Shown here: positions 60,991 to 64,000 of the stretch, one piece after another
How the letters are laid out: each line of letters begins with the position of its first letter
Numbering within the stretch: position 1 is the first letter of the stretch
From: Kytococcus aerolatus
Lineage (GTDB): Bacteria; Actinomycetota; Actinomycetes; Actinomycetales; Dermatophilaceae
Direction of reading: 5' to 3'
NCBI RefSeq assembly: GCF_900187395.1
Contig: NZ_FYEZ01000001.1
Span: 1,413,567-1,477,566, forward strand
Length of the DNA: 64,000 nucleotides
Position numbers and translations under genes: made by a program
The notes under the pieces: model-generated
Database searches by the model: none
What the model was told of the DNA's origin: nothing
What the model saw: the letters and a program-made list of their open reading frames with translations, nothing else

Positions 60991-61350
60991 ATGCTGACTA
61001 TTGCTTCGCGTCTCGACGTGATGAACCGCCTGGGTCGTGCACTGGCCGACCCCACTCGATCCCGGATCATCTTGACCCTGCTCGACCATCCCGCTTACCC
61101 AGCGGAACTGGCCCGAGATCTGGACCTGACACGCCCGAACGTGTCCAACCACCTGGCATGCCTGCGCGATTGCGGGATCGTCGTCTCCGAGCCCGAGGGG
61201 CGTCGGACACGATATGAGATCGCCGATTCGCACCTGGCGCAGGCGCTGACGGCACTGGTCGATGCCACCCTGGCAGTGGACGAAGACGCCCCGTGCATCG
61301 ATCCCGCCTGCTCGCTTCCCGGATGCGACGCAGCTGGGGAGGGCGCATGA
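60991..61350 (+). CDS. cmtR: CmtR-like cadmium/lead-sensing ArsR-family repressor
   Basis: A 119-residue SmtB/ArsR-family protein. The DNA-binding region is LARDLDLTRPNVSNHLACLRDCGIV, in which the two Cys of HLACLRDCG match the Cd/Pb ligands of mycobacterial CmtR (Cys57, Cys61). The third Cys is in the C-terminal DAPCIDPACSLPGCD. The ATG has no strong ribosome-binding site. It overlaps cadD by 4 bases (ATGA), so it should control cadD by autoregulation. The longer open frame upstream is not conserved. Confidence 0.88.
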   Translation: MLTIASRLDVMNRLGRALADPTRSRIILTLLDHPAYPAELARDLDLTRPNVSNHLACLRDCGIVVSEPEGRRTRYEIADSHLAQALTALVDATLAVDEDAPCIDPACSLPGCDAAGEGA

Positions 61351-61949
61351 CCCTCACCTCGGTCTTGCAGGCGATGGGCCTGTTCGCAGCGACCAACATC
61401 GACGACATCATCGTGCTCTCCCTCTTCTTCGCGCGAGGGGCAGGCCAGCGCGGCACTACCGCCCGCATTCTGGCCGGCCAGTACCTCGGATTCGCCGGCA
61501 TCCTCGGTGCCGCGGTCCTGGTGACCATCGGTGCCGGAGCATTCCTGCCCTCGGCAGCCATCCCGTACTTCGGTCTCATCCCTCTGGGCCTCGGCCTCTG
61601 GGCCGCATGGCAGGCCTGGCGCGGAGACGATGACGACGATGACGATGAGGCCAAGGTTGCCGGCAAGAAGGTCGGCGTGTGGACAGTCGCAGGCGTCACC
61701 CTTGCCAACGGCGGCGACAACATCGGCGTCTACACCCCTGTCTTCCTCAGCGTGGAACCTCTCGCAGTAGTCGCCTACTGCATCGTCTTCCTCGCGCTCG
61801 TCGCGGTCCTGGTGGCCCTGGCAAAGTTCGTCGCCACCCGCCCCCCGATCGCCGAAGTGCTCGAACGCTGGGAGCACATCCTCTTCCCCATCGTTCTCAT
61901 CGGCCTCGGCATCGTGATCCTCGTCAGCGGCGGAGCCTTCGGACTCTGA
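61347..61949 (+). CDS. cadD: CadD-family cadmium resistance transporter
   Basis: A 200-residue membrane protein with about five helices. The start MTLTSVLQAMGLFAATNIDDIIVLSLFFARG is the CadD signature, with the acidic TNIDD membrane residues repeated as LANGGDNIGVYTPVF (about 113). A short acidic cytoplasmic loop (DDDDDDDE, about 92) separates the two halves and may contact metal. CadD proteins give cadmium resistance by efflux. The ATG overlaps the cmtR stop. It is the cargo of the tni transposon. Confidence 0.9.
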   Translation: MTLTSVLQAMGLFAATNIDDIIVLSLFFARGAGQRGTTARILAGQYLGFAGILGAAVLVTIGAGAFLPSAAIPYFGLIPLGLGLWAAWQAWRGDDDDDDDEAKVAGKKVGVWTVAGVTLANGGDNIGVYTPVFLSVEPLAVVAYCIVFLALVAVLVALAKFVATRPPIAEVLERWEHILFPIVLIGLGIVILVSGGAFGL

Positions 61950-62050
61950 CGTAGCGGCAGCGATCCAAACGGCCCCGACTGGGCGCACCCCTCTCGGTTC
62001 AGACCGCGACACCTACCTGCAGCCAGTCCTGCGTGATCGCGGCAACAAGA

Positions 62051-62080
62051 CCGCCACGGAGCGCTGCAAAAACCCCGCCA
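62051..62080 (-). repeat. Right end repeat of the tni transposon
   Basis: Reverse complement of this stretch begins TGGCGGGGTTTTTGCAGCGC and ends TCCGTGGCGG, matching 24 of 30 bases of the left end at 57991-58020. Confidence 0.7.
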
Positions 62081-62117
62081 CCAGGGGGACTGCTGCAAGG
62101 ATAGGTGACAGGTTGGG

Positions 62118-62408
62118 TCAGGCCGCCTGGTCGGCTGGTGTGGACATGATGGTCTCGTACTCGATGGGGGTCAACCGCCCGAGAACGTCCTGTCGTCGGC
62201 GTCGGTGGTAGGTCCGTTCGATCCAGGTGACGATTGCGATGCGCAGCTCCTGACGGGTCGCCCAGGGCCGGCGGTCCAGGACGTTCTTCTGGAGCAGCGC
62301 GAAGAAGGACTCCATCGCGGCGTTGTCGCCGGCCGCGCCGACCTTGCCCATGGAACCGACCAGGCCGTGGCGGTGCAGGGCGCGGACGAACTTCCGGCTC
62401 CGGAATTG
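62118..62408 (-). pseudogene. IS3-family transposase (OrfB), 3' part
   Basis: Codons reading QFRSRKFVRALHRHGLVGSMG, KVGAAGDNAAMESFFALLQK and NVLDRRPWATRQELRIAIVTW continue the IS3-type rve domain, with the catalytic Glu in AAMESFF. The last residues are MSTPADQAA. It is separated from the first part of the same gene (63909-64000) by the inserted IS30 element. The frame is otherwise intact, so excision would restore the gene. Confidence 0.88.
62406..62408. repeat. 3-bp target-site duplication (left copy) of the IS30 element
   Basis: TTG (CAA on the minus strand) directly borders the left end of the IS30 element and recurs at 63906-63908. Removing the element and one copy restores GGATCGCAATTCCGG, encoding GSQFR of the IS3 transposase. 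Confidence 0.85.
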
Positions 62409-62415
62409 GGCGAGT

Positions 62416-63777
62416 TCAACCTGTCGATGCAACACCGGGTTGTTGAAGGGAGCGTAGTTGCTCGTCGAAGACCTCGGCGGGGGTCTTCCACCCGAGGACC
62501 TTGCGGGGGCGGTTGTTGAGGGTGTACGCGACGGCCTCGAGGTCTTCGGCCGACCAGCGCGACAGGTCCGTGCCTTTGGGGAAGTACTGTCGCAGCAGCC
62601 CGTTGGTGTTCTCGTTGGTCGGCCGCTGCCAGGGCGAGTGCGGGTCGGCGAAGAACACCTTGGTTCCGGTCTCCAGCGCGAACGTCGCGTGGCCGGACAG
62701 TTCCTTGCCGCGGTCCCAGGTGATGGTCTTGCGCAGCTGCTCGGGCAGCGTGGTCATCGACGCGGTCAGCGCGGCGTTCATCGCCACGGCACCGTAGCCA
62801 CCCAGCGCTGGCCCGTTCTTCACGTACGGCGTCTCGCCATGGCCTTCCATGCGCGGCAGGTGCACCAGCAGGGTGGCGCGGCTGCTGCGTTCGACGAGGG
62901 TGCCGATCGCCGACCTACCGGTTCCGATGATCAGATCGCCCTCCCAATGTCCGTGCACCGCCCGGTCATCGGCCTCGGCCGGACGCTCGGACAGGACCAC
63001 ATCAGCGGTGACATGCCCCTGCGCCTTGTTGCGCGTACGAGCCCGCGGTGCTCGCAGCGCCCGACCGGTGCGCAGACAGGCGACCAGTGGGCGCTTGAGC
63101 GCGCCGCGCCCCTCGATGAACAGCGACTGGTAGATCGCCTCGTGGCTGATGCGCATGGACTCATCATCGGGGAAGTCGACCTTCAGACGCTGGCTGATCT
63201 GCTCCGGGCTCCATGCCCTCGACCAGCGACGATCCGCCCGGCGGGCCTTGTTCAAGCCCTTCCATGCCGGTGGTGTCGGGCCGTCGACGAACGTGCCGTC
63301 AGGTCGACGGATGCTGCCAGCGAGCCGCTCTTGGACGTACTCCCGCAACCGGTCGTTCTTGACGAGCTTCGCGGTCTTGGGACGCTTCGCAGCCTGCTGA
63401 GCCTTCCACTGCGCCACCACCGCCCGGTACTCCTGCTTCCCGCTCCTGGTCGCGGCGTTGCGGCGCAGCTCACGCGAGATCGCCCCAGGGTCACGGCCGA
63501 TCGCGCGGGCGATCTCGCGCACGCCCTGACCTCGGGCGCGCAGGATCGCGATCTCCTCACGTTCCTCGAAGGACAGGTAGCGGCCGGTGGGTTCAACCAG
63601 CGAGATCGGTGGCATGCCGCCAGCGTGACGAAACCAGCGCGAGCCCACCGGCACGGACACGCCCACCCTCACCGCAGCCTCGGCCGAGGTGACGCCCGTG
63701 GCGATCAATCGCCAGAACTGACGCTGGACCGCACGCGAGGGCTCAGGCCGGCCCGGCGAACGCATCGGCGGGCGCAA
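62416..63777 (-). CDS. IS30-family transposase
   Basis: A 453-residue DDE transposase. The N-terminal helix-turn-helix region (FWRLIATGVTSAEAAVRVGVS and YLSFEEREEIAILRARGQGVREIARAIGRDPGAISRELRRN, landmarks) is typical of the family. The catalytic core has Asp in HWEGDLIIG, Asp in TWDRGKELSGH and Glu in RPTNENTNGLLRQYFPKGTD, with DDE spacing normal. The C-terminal NNRPRKVLGWKTPAEVF block is the IS30 signature. The frame is intact, so it is probably active. Either ATG 63777 or the ATG four codons later (63765) may start it. Confidence 0.93.
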   Translation of the reverse strand: MRPPMRSPGRPEPSRAVQRQFWRLIATGVTSAEAAVRVGVSVPVGSRWFRHAGGMPPISLVEPTGRYLSFEEREEIAILRARGQGVREIARAIGRDPGAISRELRRNAATRSGKQEYRAVVAQWKAQQAAKRPKTAKLVKNDRLREYVQERLAGSIRRPDGTFVDGPTPPAWKGLNKARRADRRWSRAWSPEQISQRLKVDFPDDESMRISHEAIYQSLFIEGRGALKRPLVACLRTGRALRAPRARTRNKAQGHVTADVVLSERPAEADDRAVHGHWEGDLIIGTGRSAIGTLVERSSRATLLVHLPRMEGHGETPYVKNGPALGGYGAVAMNAALTASMTTLPEQLRKTITWDRGKELSGHATFALETGTKVFFADPHSPWQRPTNENTNGLLRQYFPKGTDLSRWSAEDLEAVAYTLNNRPRKVLGWKTPAEVFDEQLRSLQQPGVASTG

Positions 63778-63877
63778 CGCCCGATCAGCACGTCACTGTC
63801 GACGAAGCCCCTCCGGCACATCGCTGGTCTTCCTGCTCCAGTCCACCGTCGCCATCCCTGACCACCTCCGCACTGAA

Positions 63878-63905
63878 GGTGTTGCGACGACCAGTTGAAT
63901 CCACC
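63878..63905 (-). repeat. Right terminal inverted repeat of the IS30 element
   Basis: On the minus strand it begins GGTGGATTCAACTGGTCG and ends GCAACACC, pairing with the left repeat at 62409-62436. Confidence 0.85.
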
Positions 63906-63908
63906 TTG

Positions 63909-64000
63909 CGATCCCCTGTCGGTATGCAGGACGCAGCCGGCGACGTCACCGCGCCGCGCGACGGCACTGTTAAGGGCGTCGACGGCCAAGCGCGACTTCA
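63909..64000 (-). pseudogene. IS3-family transposase (OrfB), middle part, runs off the window
   Basis: On the minus strand the codons read SRLAVDALNSAVARRGDVAG then CVLHTDRGSQ, the IS3 rve core with the second catalytic Asp in HTDRGSQ. It ends at the IS30 insertion; its continuation is at 62408-62118. The upstream part of the gene (first Asp and OrfA) lies outside the window. Confidence 0.85.

Larger units (their letters stand above)
57991..62080. mobile_element. Tn5053/Tn552-like transposon carrying cadmium resistance
   Basis: A unit bounded by imperfect inverted repeats (57991-58020 and 62051-62080, 24 of 30 bases identical) contains tniB, a broken tniA, a serine resolvase, cmtR and cadD. 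The gene set is that of the TniA/TniB/TniR class, in which a DDE transposase and an AAA+ ATPase act together and a resolvase finishes cointegrates. The true outer ends lie some bases beyond the repeats; I cannot fix them. The insertion disrupted a GNAT gene on the left. Right of it lies an IS3-family relic. Confidence 0.75.
62409..63905 (-). mobile_element. Complete IS30-family insertion sequence, 1,497 bp
   Basis: Terminal inverted repeats of 28 bp (62409-62436 and 63878-63905) match at 21 of 28 positions; shared blocks are TTCAAC, GTCG and GCAACACC. One transposase gene fills the element and ends within the left repeat. TTG/CAA flanks both ends. It lies inside an IS3-family transposase gene. 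Confidence 0.9.

Overview
The window is chromosomal DNA of a high-G+C actinomycete (phylum Actinomycetota). The evidence is the G+C-rich coding bias, many GTG starts, a TANNNT -10 box six to eight bases before several start codons (leaderless transcripts), a BsaP-type biotin synthase partner, a CmtR-type metal sensor and a bifunctional-type dCTP deaminase like that of Mycobacterium. The genus cannot be read from the sequence; a Micrococcales (Intrasporangiaceae-like) member would fit, but that is only inference.

Layout. Positions 1-7000 are housekeeping: rpsR-rplI (tail of the usual rpsF-ssb-rpsR-rplI operon), a CopD/CtaG fusion for copper delivery, a nitrilase-family amidase, two tandem paralogous lipoproteins and bioB-bsaP. 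Positions 7000-11150 hold a DUF222/HNH endonuclease gene and a three-gene ABC-2-like exporter cassette. Positions 11200-15700 are an arsenic island: divergent arsR and acr3-arsC(fused double)-arsO, with a perfect 15-bp inverted repeat between them, followed by an ArsC-like protein that has lost its catalytic Cys and Arg. An Old-Yellow-Enzyme reductase follows.

Positions 17000-27100 are a peptide (Dpp/Opp-type) uptake locus: substrate-binding lipoprotein, AGCS amino-acid symporter, two permeases, a small membrane protein and a double-ATPase. It is interrupted at 20187-23240 by a clearly lower-G+C cassette encoding a small secreted protein, an ABC ATPase and two membrane proteins. This cassette has the same architecture as the one at 8682-11142 and is the best candidate for an undescribed export or antagonism system.

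Positions 27200-33030 carry a cold-shock protein, tRNA-Gly, dcd and an OpuC-type quaternary-amine ABC operon ending in a carnitine-dehydrogenase-like gene, suggesting coupled uptake and oxidation of carnitine. Positions 33300-34660 are a foreign-looking patch: paired SMR exporters, their TetR regulator with a 20-bp palindrome, and an ISL3 transposase remnant. Positions 34757-39046 encode a membrane Fe-S reductase of the heterodisulfide-reductase type with a long repetitive C-terminal tail. Positions 39150-56240 are core genes: cysK-cysE, HU, a LytR-CpsA-Psr ligase, an O-antigen-ligase-like protein, def, upp, tadA, LytR_C proteins, SRP RNA, dnaX and recR. All four serine tRNA isoacceptor types that decode UCN/AGY are interspersed here, with tRNA-Arg and tRNA-Pro.

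Downstream of tRNA-Pro (56242-64000) the sequence turns into accessory DNA: unknown small genes, then a Tn5053/Tn552-like (tniA-tniB-resolvase) transposon carrying a cadmium sensor and exporter (cmtR-cadD). Its matching end repeats lie near 57991 and 62080. Its tniA carries an internal deletion and frameshift. Next to it is an IS3-family transposase gene split by a complete IS30-family element (62409-63905) with 28-bp inverted ends and a 3-bp target duplication.
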